From Leptolyngbya boryana PCC 6306 (GTDB taxonomy: Bacteria; Cyanobacteriota; Cyanobacteriia; Leptolyngbyales; Leptolyngbyaceae), in the NCBI RefSeq assembly GCF_000353285.1, contig NZ_KB731326.1:124001-188000 (forward strand): a stretch of 64,000 bases of DNA, given 5' to 3'. The notes beneath the pieces were generated by a model that ran no database searches, was not told the origin of the DNA, and worked only from the letters and a program-made list of their open reading frames with translations. This document shows, piece after piece, positions 35,345 to 42,963 of this stretch (positions are counted from its first letter, which is position 1; every line of letters starts with the position of its first letter). Both the position numbers and the translations under genes were made by a program.

Positions 35345-36481
35345 ATGGCTCAGAAATTTCCAGTTTTTCCCACAGTTCCCACTCGTGGTGGAACCCGCAA
35401 TAACGATGTCTTGCTCGGTGACTCCAATCGCGGTAACACTTTGGTCGGCAACGGTGGTAGCGATCGCATCGTTGGCGGTCGCGGTAACGATGTGCTGGTA
35501 TCCGGCGATGCTTCTAACTTCATTTTACCGACCCCGATGCCCACGTCTCCAGAGGCAATGACACCGCTTGCCCCAACGACACCTGCAATTCAACCGCTCA
35601 CAGGAACTCCAGGCAACGATACGCTGAATGGAACCGAGCAGGCTGAGATTATCACGGCTGGTAAAGGTTCAGATACGATCTCTGGGAATGGCGGTAATGA
35701 TTTCTTTATCTGGAACCCCGGCGACGGACCAGATATTGTTCATGGTGGCGCAGGGTTAGATACTTCGGTGATCAATGGTGGCGCTGAAGGCGAGCTCTCC
35801 ATGCTGCGAATGAACAACGGAGTCGCTGTGTTCAATCGCTTGACTCAGACTCCCTTTAGCGTAACGCACGACGGAACTGAGGTTGTTCAGGTCGAGTCGA
35901 ACGAAGGGAATGACATTTTGATCGCAGACAAAATTGCAGGTTCAGGAGCGTCGCTGCTCGCATTTTCAGGCGGCGGAGGCAACGATGTCTTGTTTGCTGG
36001 AACCGTGGATACCGAGGTTTCCACAACAGGCGGTGCAGGCGATGATATCCTCATCGGCGGTCAGAAACTGAATACGATCGATGGTGGCAGCGGCAATGAT
36101 TTTCTCGTTGGCAATCAAGGCATGGATCGCTTCGTGTTTAGTTCAGGCAAACCGTTCAATACAACTGACCTCGGCGTAGACACGATCGCGAACTTCAACC
36201 CGACTCAAGACAAGATTCATTTGAGTAAAGCGACGTTTGCTTCGATTGCGACTCAACCCGGACAGACACTCGGAGCCTCTGACTTCGCGCGTGTGGATAG
36301 CGACGAAGCAGCAGCATTAAGTGCTGCCAAGATTACTTATGTTCAACCGACTGGCAGTAGCTCTGGCAAGCTGTTTTATAATGCTAACGGTGCTGAAGCT
36401 GGACTGGGCAACGGGGCGCAGTTTGCTGTAGTTGCAGGCGCTCCAGCACTAAGCGATCAAAATTTCGCACTGGTCGCGTAG
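35345..36481 (+). CDS. RTX calcium-binding protein, predicted type I secretion cargo
   Basis: 378 aa. Residues ~15-60 hold one RTX block (GGTRNNDVLLGDSNRGNTLV, VGGRGNDVLVSGD), then a Pro/Thr linker (~60-80), then further blocks: LTGTPGNDTLNGTEQAEII, SGNGGNDFFIWNPGDGPDIV, SGGGGNDVLFAG, DGGSGNDFLVGNQGMDRFVF. The ending (FNPTQDKIHLSKATF ... ALSDQNFALVA) is typical of the C-terminal export signal region. There is no N-terminal signal. It is last in the rightward train, 104 bp after the FHA fusion, and is followed by a hairpin. Export by the 19-24 kb system is likely. Confidence 0.9.
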   Translation: MAQKFPVFPTVPTRGGTRNNDVLLGDSNRGNTLVGNGGSDRIVGGRGNDVLVSGDASNFILPTPMPTSPEAMTPLAPTTPAIQPLTGTPGNDTLNGTEQAEIITAGKGSDTISGNGGNDFFIWNPGDGPDIVHGGAGLDTSVINGGAEGELSMLRMNNGVAVFNRLTQTPFSVTHDGTEVVQVESNEGNDILIADKIAGSGASLLAFSGGGGNDVLFAGTVDTEVSTTGGAGDDILIGGQKLNTIDGGSGNDFLVGNQGMDRFVFSSGKPFNTTDLGVDTIANFNPTQDKIHLSKATFASIATQPGQTLGASDFARVDSDEAAALSAAKITYVQPTGSSSGKLFYNANGAEAGLGNGAQFAVVAGAPALSDQNFALVA

Positions 36482-36506
36482 CTGCGATCCGATCGTCGTT
36501 TTCAGG

Positions 36507-36532
36507 GAGAATTGGAGGCTTTTCCAATTCTC
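36507..36532 (+). terminator. Hairpin closing the rightward gene train
   Basis: GAGAATTGGA (36507-36516) pairs perfectly with TCCAATTCTC (36523-36532) around a 6-base loop, 26 bp after the RTX stop. No T-tract follows directly, so termination strength is uncertain. Confidence 0.6.
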
Positions 36533-36829
36533 TCAGGCGGATCAAAAGCGCGAATTCTACGGGAAGCGTTTTTTACGTCATGAAGAGCGTCTAAAACCAG
36601 ATATCGCTCTGAGGCGTTCTACCGAAAGATATCGCTTAACGAAAAGCTTTTCAATGAGTGTGGTAAAGATATCTCTCGTTACTGCGATCGAAATTCTCGT
36701 ATCACCTTGAAGCGAAGTTGATTGAAGGCTTGCATCGGATAGCGCTCGAGCAATGCTTCTCACCCCTTCTAACTCTCAGTTGTACTGATAAGTTGCTCGG
36801 TTGGCGCAATTGAGCCAGGATTTTTACAA

Positions 36830-37273
36830 ATGCTAGAGTCTAACCCTGAATCAAGTTGGCTTACAAAATCTCAAGTCGATCGACTCACTCAAGTCTTAAG
36901 AGAGATCGTTGGACCGATTGCGCCAGCCCTGCTGCAAGCCTCACTCGCAGACTGTACATCGCTGTTACAACTCTTATCCAAGCTAGAACAGCAAATTCCA
37001 GAAGCTACGAGAAACAAATTTCACCAACAAACTCTTTGGCTAGTTGAAAGAGCGATCGATGATCCAGCGTTCATTAAAACGTGTGAGGAGATTCTCGAAA
37101 GATATGTTGACAGGGTAGCTGGAATGCTAGTGCTCACAATTCTGCAACAGCAACCAACAATTAGCAAATATGATTTTGTCGAGCTTCTCGCAACATCTCC
37201 AGACTCCGCTCAGAAAGACAGAGTCCGTCAAACAATGATGAATCAACATCATTCCAAAACGATAGCCAGATAA
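36830..37273 (+). CDS. Small DUF8082-like helical protein
   Basis: 147 aa. The segment LREIVGPIAPALLQASLADC with LLQLLSKLEQQIPEATRNKF resembles the helical DUF8082-type module found at the C-terminus of many cyanobacterial kinases (VGPIA ... L...IP). Here it stands alone with ~60 extra residues. It begins with ATG at 36830 and ends 5 bp before the recombinase-like gene, so the two are likely co-transcribed. A regulatory or adaptor role is guessed from the module's usual partners. The gap 36533-36829 holds no convincing gene. Confidence 0.6.
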   Translation: MLESNPESSWLTKSQVDRLTQVLREIVGPIAPALLQASLADCTSLLQLLSKLEQQIPEATRNKFHQQTLWLVERAIDDPAFIKTCEEILERYVDRVAGMLVLTILQQQPTISKYDFVELLATSPDSAQKDRVRQTMMNQHHSKTIAR

Positions 37274-37278
37274 CTCAA

Positions 37279-38292
37279 ATGATGACCAGCAGAATTAATG
37301 AGAATGATCGTCTCCTATCAGAGTGGCTAGAACAATATCGAGAGACTACCTCAACCTTCTATTCATATCGAACAGCAGGGGAGCTATTTACTCGTTTTTT
37401 GGGAGACCGCTCGATCACCGAAATTCAACCTGAAGACGTTGAGCGGTTTGTGCAGGAGTTAGAAGGCGATTCAAAACTTGCCTTTAATTCGTTGCGATCG
37501 TATAAAGCTGCAATTCGCTCATTTCTAAAATACATTTCAGCTCGTCCTGATCTGCTTCACCCTTTGAGCATTGCTCATCCACCTCGGCGTAAGCTCCCCG
37601 ACTTATACATCGATCTCCGGCTCAATGAAGTCATGCAAAAAGAAGACAATGCTCGGAATCGGGTGCTTCTCTGGTTAACGATCGTCGTCCGATGCACGAC
37701 GACCGAAGTGTTAGGACTCAGATGGCAAGATGTTGACCCCCAAGAACGCTGTCTAGTTTTGCGCGACCATACTCTACCAGAAAGCCAAGATAAAGAGCCA
37801 CGCAAGGCGTTTCTCTGTAATCCAATTTGGTCGGAACTGATTGCGCTGAGAAAAGGACGATCGCTCGATGAGCATGTTTTCCACGGTACGAGGGGAACCC
37901 GACTCGCCCCTGCTCAATTAAATCAAATTATTGTACAAGCACTGCATCGAGTTGGGATTGATGCAACGCCTCGCGACGTTTGCTTTAGCGTTAAAGGCAA
38001 AGACCGAGACTACCATCTTGCGAGTTGGACTGAAGTTCAGTCTCCAAGTTACAGTCAACTTCCGCCCTACTACGCTCCACGCACGGCTTCGATCCAAGTT
38101 GGCGGAACTGAGGTTCTTCGGATTGAAAACGGAAAGTTGCTCGACGCGAATCGCCCATGGGCTGCTCAAAACTTAACGAATGTGGCAATGTTCTGGGACG
38201 ATGAGCCTGTTTATGTTGTCGAAGCAAATCTTGTCACACTCAATCGACTGCGAATCATTACAAACGCCTACGGACTCTCTATCCTCCAGTGA
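37279..38292 (+). CDS. Tyrosine-recombinase-like protein without catalytic residues (copy 2)
   Basis: 337 aa. The core-binding-like part (residues 1-100: LSEWLEQYRETTSTFYSYRTA, FNSLRSYKAAIRSFLKYI) is followed by a catalytic-like fold in which the first Arg position holds Thr (CTTTEVLGLRWQDVDP), and there is no HxxR or active Tyr. It shares PIWSE, RKGRSLDEHVFHGTRG and ALHRVGIDATP with copy 1 at 11929. The last ~95 residues (from DRDYHLASW) are a different, beta-rich extension not seen in integrases or in copy 1. Both copies point right and lie on either side of the secretion/redox island. Confidence 0.75.
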   Translation: MMTSRINENDRLLSEWLEQYRETTSTFYSYRTAGELFTRFLGDRSITEIQPEDVERFVQELEGDSKLAFNSLRSYKAAIRSFLKYISARPDLLHPLSIAHPPRRKLPDLYIDLRLNEVMQKEDNARNRVLLWLTIVVRCTTTEVLGLRWQDVDPQERCLVLRDHTLPESQDKEPRKAFLCNPIWSELIALRKGRSLDEHVFHGTRGTRLAPAQLNQIIVQALHRVGIDATPRDVCFSVKGKDRDYHLASWTEVQSPSYSQLPPYYAPRTASIQVGGTEVLRIENGKLLDANRPWAAQNLTNVAMFWDDEPVYVVEANLVTLNRLRIITNAYGLSILQ

Positions 38293-38433
38293 TGTAGTTC
38301 ACACAATCGGTACTCATCCTAATGATTCGTTTCATTCCACAGGTGGCACGGTTGATGATACGCCAATTTTCCTGCTAGCTCTAAATGTGCATTGTTCATC
38401 ACTAGTTTGTGCAAATTATAAGATTCGTTTTAA

Positions 38434-38799
38434 CTTTACACTCCAGTTGTTTACTTTAGAAGTCATCGTAGCTCAAATAGAGAATTTAGCGTTGTTGATG
38501 CGATCGCACAAGAGTGGTTAACTGCACGAGTTCAGAATGAAGATCCCACGATTGGAACGCGACTCATCTTTACTGTGCCAGAATACACGGTCTTTTTCCC
38601 AATTCGAGATCAGTTAAAAGGCTTGATCGAAGCACGTTCGCTTGACACTCAAATTTGATCTCTCGAACCGATCGATTGGGTGAAGCAACCAGAGTGCCTA
38701 GCCGTTCTAATTGGAACGCAGCACCAACTGATTAGTGGCTTACTGAACCGTAGCACGACCAACGATCGCATATCTTTGAATATTAAAGAGAAAAAATAA
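38434..38799 (+). pseudogene. Broken gene with one in-frame TGA and no start
   Basis: A frame of 122 codons reads through one TGA (38656-38658) to TAA at 38797-38799. The first part reads REFSVVDAIAQEWLTARVQN ... VFFPIRDQLKGLIEARSLDT, the second SLEPIDWVKQPECLAVLIGT. The composition is coding-like on both sides of the stop, but there is no ATG, GTG or TTG at the 5' end, and TAA precedes it at 38431. I do not recognise the family. It is most simply a decayed gene. Confidence 0.5.
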
Positions 38800-38825
38800 T
38801 TCTAGTCCTCAATGCCTATTTTTGC

Positions 38826-39095
38826 TCAAGATGCTTTCTGAGCAAAATTTTCAATACCGAGCATTCCAATTTGATAATCCGCAAGCTCATCGAGTGAGCA
38901 AGACAGCAACTGACAGAGTTCTCTCATTTGATGAGGAGTTAATTTTGGAAAACTTTCGCCTGTTTCCCAACTGCTAACGGTTTGAGAACTGACACTTAAT
39001 GCCTCACCCAATTTTTTCTGACTTAAACCGCTCCGGCATCGTTTGAGTCGGAGCCATTCGTTAAAAGCCATAGGTGTTGATACGGGCAGCTTCAT
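38826..39095 (-). CDS. XRE-family DNA-binding regulator
   Basis: 89 aa from the ATG at 39095 (MKLPVSTPMAFNEW); a further ATG at 39071 is possible, and an upstream TTG-type start would add a Trp/His-rich tail unlike the family. The helix-turn-helix is clear: LKRCRSGLSQKKLGEALSVS, then SQTVSSWETGESFPKLTPHQ. It is a single-domain regulator of the kind found near plasmid maintenance and toxin-antitoxin genes. No toxin partner is seen beside it. The nearest gene upstream on the same strand is parB, 450 bp away. Confidence 0.8.
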   Translation of the reverse strand: MKLPVSTPMAFNEWLRLKRCRSGLSQKKLGEALSVSSQTVSSWETGESFPKLTPHQMRELCQLLSCSLDELADYQIGMLGIENFAQKAS

Positions 39096-39546
39096 ACCTT
39101 CATACCAATGGATACAAAAGACGTGCCATAAGAATACCGCAAATTTTAACAAAATGCTTGAAACGTTTTGCTGTAGTTGAAGATTCTCTGATCCACTGGA
39201 AGACTCCAGAATTTTATCGTTATCTTCCTAGAGTGGATCACTTGTCAGTAATTACAGAGGTTCTGCTTTTTCCTGAAAGTTGCGAAAAAGTATAGCAGTT
39301 CGGGAATCGTTGTGGCACGAAAGTTTGAATGAATCGATTTTTAACGCGATCGTCATTGCGTTGACTTCAAGCGATTTAATTGGCTCAAGCTCGGCTCTTG
39401 ACGAAAATCAGAACACAACTCTTTGTTGTCGTAAATCAAGGGTTTGTGGATGGTTTGTCACAGCGAAACAATCCTGCTTGAATATGAATTCAAACAGAGG
39501 CATCTCGAATTGAGCGACACACGATCGCCTATTTGGATGAGATTAG
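39096..39546. other. Intergenic region upstream of the XRE gene
   Basis: About 450 bp without a supportable gene. Short rightward frames at 39074-39295 and 39280-39513 have unlikely composition (Cys- and Trp-rich) and no ribosome sites. The region should contain the XRE promoter. No strong repeat or hairpin was noted. Confidence 0.5.
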
Positions 39547-40710
39547 TCAGGATTTTTCGGATTTCAGATACTGCTTTAACTCGCGTGTTTTTGCATTGAA
39601 GGCTGCCAGAATCTTCTTGAGTTGGCTTTCTTCAAAATCACTAAAACTCGCTTGCTCGATCGTCTGAATGAATCGATCGACTTTTCTATCCGCTTCAGAG
39701 GTAGCATTTGGGCTGTAATTTGCGATCAAGTTTGCAACATACTGTTGTGTTTCTGTTTTGCTTAACTTGTGTTTGATGACGTGTGCAGTTGCATCTGCTC
39801 GAATTCCAACAACTTCATCTTCCGCCTCAAGCCCTAAGTTCTTTGCAGAAATACGTTGAAGTGCGTCTGCTGCAAATACTTCTAGTCCATCAAATCGAAT
39901 TGCTTTCTTCAAATCTTCAGGCAGTTTAAGTTTAGGAAACACATTAGCATTGACAGAGCTAGGGTTTTGCTTAAACCGCATGAGAACTTGAAAAATCCTC
40001 AGTTCTGCTTCATCGAGATCCAAAGCTTTTAATCGAGTCTCTCGATCGTGAAGCGGAAGTCCCATTATCTCTTTTAACTGAGCAAGCTCTCCACGCCGCT
40101 CTATTCGCCGTACCGCATTTCTTAAAGCTTTTACAACTTCGTCATCGCTTAAATTGACAACGTATCGGCACTGCTGCATAAGTGCCTTAGCTAGATCTAG
40201 TGGATTTAGCCCATTGCGAATACTTGCCGCTAAAACCTTCCCGTGGAGGTCTTCTTCGGATAATTCTTGATCTAAATAAACTGCATCGAGTTCTGACCAT
40301 CTTTCTGGATTTGTCGGGAACAAGATCTCAGTTGCTGCACGCCAACGACATTCTCCATCGAATAAAATCTCTCCGGGTAGCAGAATAATAGGATCAAGCT
40401 GCCCTTCTTCTTCAAGCGAGGTTGCCATTTCAGCAATCATCGCGCTTGTAAAAGTTTCTCTTGGCTGCTTGGAATTCCGTTTGATTGCCTTAATTGAGAC
40501 TCGGACGACTCCTTTTGAGCTTAATTGTTGACGCAGATCAGCGAGTAGGGACTCGTATTTATGACGATCGCTTTCACTCAACTGGTGTTGAGAATTCTCT
40601 TGTTTCAGTCGTTGGATTTCTGCCTGTAATTCTTCAACCTGAGACTCTGCATCACTTCCAAAAAGACCCAAGAAGTCTTCATCAACTCGACGACTTTTTT
40701 CCTTAACCAT
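39547..40710 (-). CDS. parB: ParB-type partition protein
   Basis: 387 aa. An N-terminal coiled coil (EELQAEIQRLKQENSQHQLS) precedes the ParB nuclease/CTPase-like domain (~70-190): VSIKAIKRNSKQPRETF, MATSLEEEGQLDPIILLPG, LFDGECRWRAATEI. The last matches the usual GERRWRA box with Glu-Cys in place of Glu-Arg. A helix-turn-helix region and a C-terminal helical dimer domain follow. ParB binds parS-type centromere sites and is moved by ParA. Its start shares one base with the parA stop, so the two are coupled. Candidate binding sites lie beyond parA at 41690-42182. Confidence 0.88.
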   Translation of the reverse strand: MVKEKSRRVDEDFLGLFGSDAESQVEELQAEIQRLKQENSQHQLSESDRHKYESLLADLRQQLSSKGVVRVSIKAIKRNSKQPRETFTSAMIAEMATSLEEEGQLDPIILLPGEILFDGECRWRAATEILFPTNPERWSELDAVYLDQELSEEDLHGKVLAASIRNGLNPLDLAKALMQQCRYVVNLSDDEVVKALRNAVRRIERRGELAQLKEIMGLPLHDRETRLKALDLDEAELRIFQVLMRFKQNPSSVNANVFPKLKLPEDLKKAIRFDGLEVFAADALQRISAKNLGLEAEDEVVGIRADATAHVIKHKLSKTETQQYVANLIANYSPNATSEADRKVDRFIQTIEQASFSDFEESQLKKILAAFNAKTRELKQYLKSEKS

Positions 40711-41558
40711 TACACCGCTCCTCGACTTGTGTTCAATTCGTCAATCAAAGCTTGAGCAATTTCTAGGTATTGCTTTCTCACAGGTTCATTGCGACGGTAT
40801 AAGCCCAACGGAAGTCCTTTTCCAGCAGCTTTGGCAATATAGGCATTTTCTGGAATCGGAGTAAAGTATCGGAGCTTTCTTCGTTTCGCCACGACTTCGA
40901 TCGAATTTGCAATCTTTTGCTGAAATTCCCAATCAGATTTGATTCGGCTCACAACCATACCAACAATTTTCGGAGGCGGGTCGCGATCGAGGTCATTGAT
41001 TTTTTTGTCAAACCAAGCCAGCATAGTTGCCGTGCCAAATCCTGCTTTGTACTCTGGGTGAATGGGCAAGAGTACATGCGTCGAGGCAGCCAGCGCGACG
41101 AAAGGGAGTGGCTCTAGAGTTGCAGGACAATCGATAATGATGAAATCTTTGTTGATTGGGTACTGTTTGAATCGCTTCGCGAGCGTCATAACTCCCATCG
41201 GGTCTCGATCGATCTGGCGAATGCTGCCATAGAGCGGATCTCCACCAACGCACATCTGGACATTTTTCGTTTTATCCTCCCAGATGCTGATCCAGGGGTA
41301 GGCTCCATCGAACTCTGAATCTAGAACGTCAGCCGTTGTTCCAGGAATCTCTTTTGCTAATTTCCCTTGTTTTATCAGACCACAAAATAAGGCAAGGGAT
41401 AGGTTTGGATCGAGTTCGATCAAACCGACTTGAAATCCCATTACTCCAAGCTCATAGGCAAGATTGTAAGCAATGGTGGACTTACTGACACCACCCGCAT
41501 TCGTCTCGATCGATAAAACGACTGGCTTTTTGGACGTTGACTGTTTTGAAGATGCCAT
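40710..41558 (-). CDS. parA: ParA-type partition ATPase
   Basis: 282 aa. The P-loop is NAGGVSKST (residues ~20-28), where most ParA proteins have KGGxGKT/S: the signature Lys is Ala and a Gly is Ser, while the P-loop Lys is kept. Other marks are VGLIELDPNLSLALF (Walker A'), FIIIDCPATLEPLPFVALAA (Walker B) and VGMVVSRIK. ParA drives plasmid or chromosome segregation with ParB. It is first in the leftward parAB unit. A duplicated and decayed copy of its first ~30 codons lies just upstream at 41858-41950. Confidence 0.9.
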   Translation of the reverse strand: MASSKQSTSKKPVVLSIETNAGGVSKSTIAYNLAYELGVMGFQVGLIELDPNLSLALFCGLIKQGKLAKEIPGTTADVLDSEFDGAYPWISIWEDKTKNVQMCVGGDPLYGSIRQIDRDPMGVMTLAKRFKQYPINKDFIIIDCPATLEPLPFVALAASTHVLLPIHPEYKAGFGTATMLAWFDKKINDLDRDPPPKIVGMVVSRIKSDWEFQQKIANSIEVVAKRRKLRYFTPIPENAYIAKAAGKGLPLGLYRRNEPVRKQYLEIAQALIDELNTSRGAV

Positions 41559-41689
41559 AGAGCTAGTTGTAGAGTTGCTGCGCTAATTTTTGGAAGACAG
41601 TGACCTGATTGCCTGCCTTTATTGAACAATAACCGTTGAAAGCCTCATGGATAGAGACTTTCAATTCCACCAAGCCGAAGAGTAAAAGA

Positions 41690-41710
41690 TGTGGATTCTG
41701 ATATTCCACA
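41690..41710 (+). promoter_or_regulatory. 21-bp candidate parS-like site, copy 1 left
   Basis: TGTGGA-N9-TCCACA with inner bases TTCTGATAT. It faces an inverted partner at 41779-41799, with 68 bp between them. Confidence 0.6.
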
Positions 41711-41778
41711 GATGAAATACACAATATCATTATTTCCTTCACGCTGCGCTAAAGTTCTGTTATGTCTTTTCAGTTTTT

Positions 41779-41799
41779 TGTGGAATATCAGAATCCACA
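41779..41799 (-). promoter_or_regulatory. 21-bp candidate parS-like site, copy 1 right
   Basis: Exact reverse complement of the site at 41690-41710. Confidence 0.6.
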
Positions 41800-42078
41800 G
41801 CAAGAAACAGGCGAATGTTTATCGAAGATGACTTATATGCGGTGTTTTATATGAAGGTTGTAAGCAATGGTGGACTAACACCACCTGCGTTCGTCTCGAT
41901 CGACAAAACGACTGGGTTTTGAAGGTTGACTGCTTTAGAGTTGCCACAAAGCGATTGCTTGTAAAGTTGCCGAATTAAATTCTGAAAGACAGTGCCTTAT
42001 TTGTCTTTGTTAAGCGATAGACCATTGAAGTTCCCATTAGCAATGGTTTGCACTCTCGCTAGGTCAAAAATTGAAAGA

Positions 42079-42099
42079 TGTGGATTCTGGTATTCCACA
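42079..42099 (+). promoter_or_regulatory. 21-bp candidate parS-like site, copy 2 left
   Basis: The same TGTGGA-N9-TCCACA site with one change (inner bases TTCTGGTAT). Its inverted partner lies at 42162-42182, with 62 bp between them. Confidence 0.6.
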
Positions 42100-42161
42100 G
42101 ATGAAATATACAATATCATCATTTCTCTGATGATGGACTAAATTTCTACTATATTTATTCA

Positions 42162-42182
42162 TGTGGAATACCAGAATCCACA
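42162..42182 (-). promoter_or_regulatory. 21-bp candidate parS-like site, copy 2 right
   Basis: Exact reverse complement of 42079-42099. The one-base difference from the first pair is mirrored here, so each pair has been kept matched. Confidence 0.6.
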
Positions 42183-42266
42183 GCAAGGATCAAGCAACTG
42201 TTTAGTTGTAGGTGCGATCACCCTTTCGATAGAACGTATTGGATGACGATAAGTTTGATGACTTCT

Positions 42267-42851
42267 TTACTGTGCTCGCTTAGGGATGAAGGTCTTCTCA
42301 ATCTCTGTCTTGACGTATTTATCCTTGCTTGAGAGACACTGGTTGAGTTGGTCTATATGACCTAATCGACTCGTTTGATGATGCCAGATATCAGGACCAA
42401 ACCCATCTCGAAACGATGTAGAGCTGTGGATTGAGATAGCAAACCCTGTAGCATCGACATAGAAATCTCCATCGTGCCAAGAGATGCTGCTGATCGTCGT
42501 TTGTAGATTCCCTTCTGTAAAAGCGTTCGTGGGTCCGGCAACCTGAACAATACAACTTCGATTTGGGGTGCTAGCGATTTCTTGCCATGAGTTGTGATAG
42601 AGCGATCCTTGAGCAGAATAAGATCCAGTTTCAAGTGGGAATTGAGGGGGTGCAGCTTGATTTTTGGTCGGTTTGTACGGGCAGAGCGGATGAGTAGACC
42701 CTCCTGGCTCAAAACCGAAGCAGCGCCCAAATTCAGGCACAGCTAAAGCTCCAAAATATGCAGCAACTACTGTTACTATGAGAGGAACGAGATACGCGAG
42801 TTTCTTGCCCAAAGAACTTAAACGCTTATTTTGATCCTGTCTACCATTCAT
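42267..42851 (-). CDS. Membrane-anchored protein of unknown function
   Basis: 194 aa. The N-terminus is basic (MNGRQDQNKRLSSLGKK), followed by one membrane helix at ~18-42 (AYLVPLIVTVVAAYFGALAV). The rest is probably outside the cytoplasm, with Cys in RCFGF, PLCPYK, RSCIV and NQCLSS that could form two disulphides. The exported part contains SCIVQVAGPTNAFTEGN and SWHDGDFYVDATGFAISI. I do not recognise the family. It lies between the partition locus and the tyrosine recombinase on the same strand as both. Confidence 0.6.
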   Translation of the reverse strand: MNGRQDQNKRLSSLGKKLAYLVPLIVTVVAAYFGALAVPEFGRCFGFEPGGSTHPLCPYKPTKNQAAPPQFPLETGSYSAQGSLYHNSWQEIASTPNRSCIVQVAGPTNAFTEGNLQTTISSISWHDGDFYVDATGFAISIHSSTSFRDGFGPDIWHHQTSRLGHIDQLNQCLSSKDKYVKTEIEKTFIPKRAQ

Positions 42852-42963
42852 CTTAATGACAGCTCGCCTAAAACCGTTTTATGGAGGGTACTGTCTACTT
42901 TAACAGTGGAGCCTAAGTAAAAACAATCGTTCGACCTCTCGCTTTGTCGCTTAGCAACTCTGG

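Larger units (their letters stand above)
41464..42188 (-). repeat. Tandem duplication of the parA 5' end and its upstream region
   Basis: Two direct copies are visible: 41464-41804, which includes the real parA start, and 41858-42188. Both hold the parA P-loop coding segment, a similar spacer and a pair of inverted 21-bp sites. In the distal copy the parA reading frame is broken, and the codons around the P-loop Lys are missing (GGTGGTGTTAGT is followed directly by CCACC). The period is about 390 bp. The gap 41559-42266 contains no other gene. Confidence 0.8.

Noticed and set aside
39280-39513. 77-aa rightward frame
   Set aside because: Cys/Trp/Asn-rich, no signals; judged to be chance.
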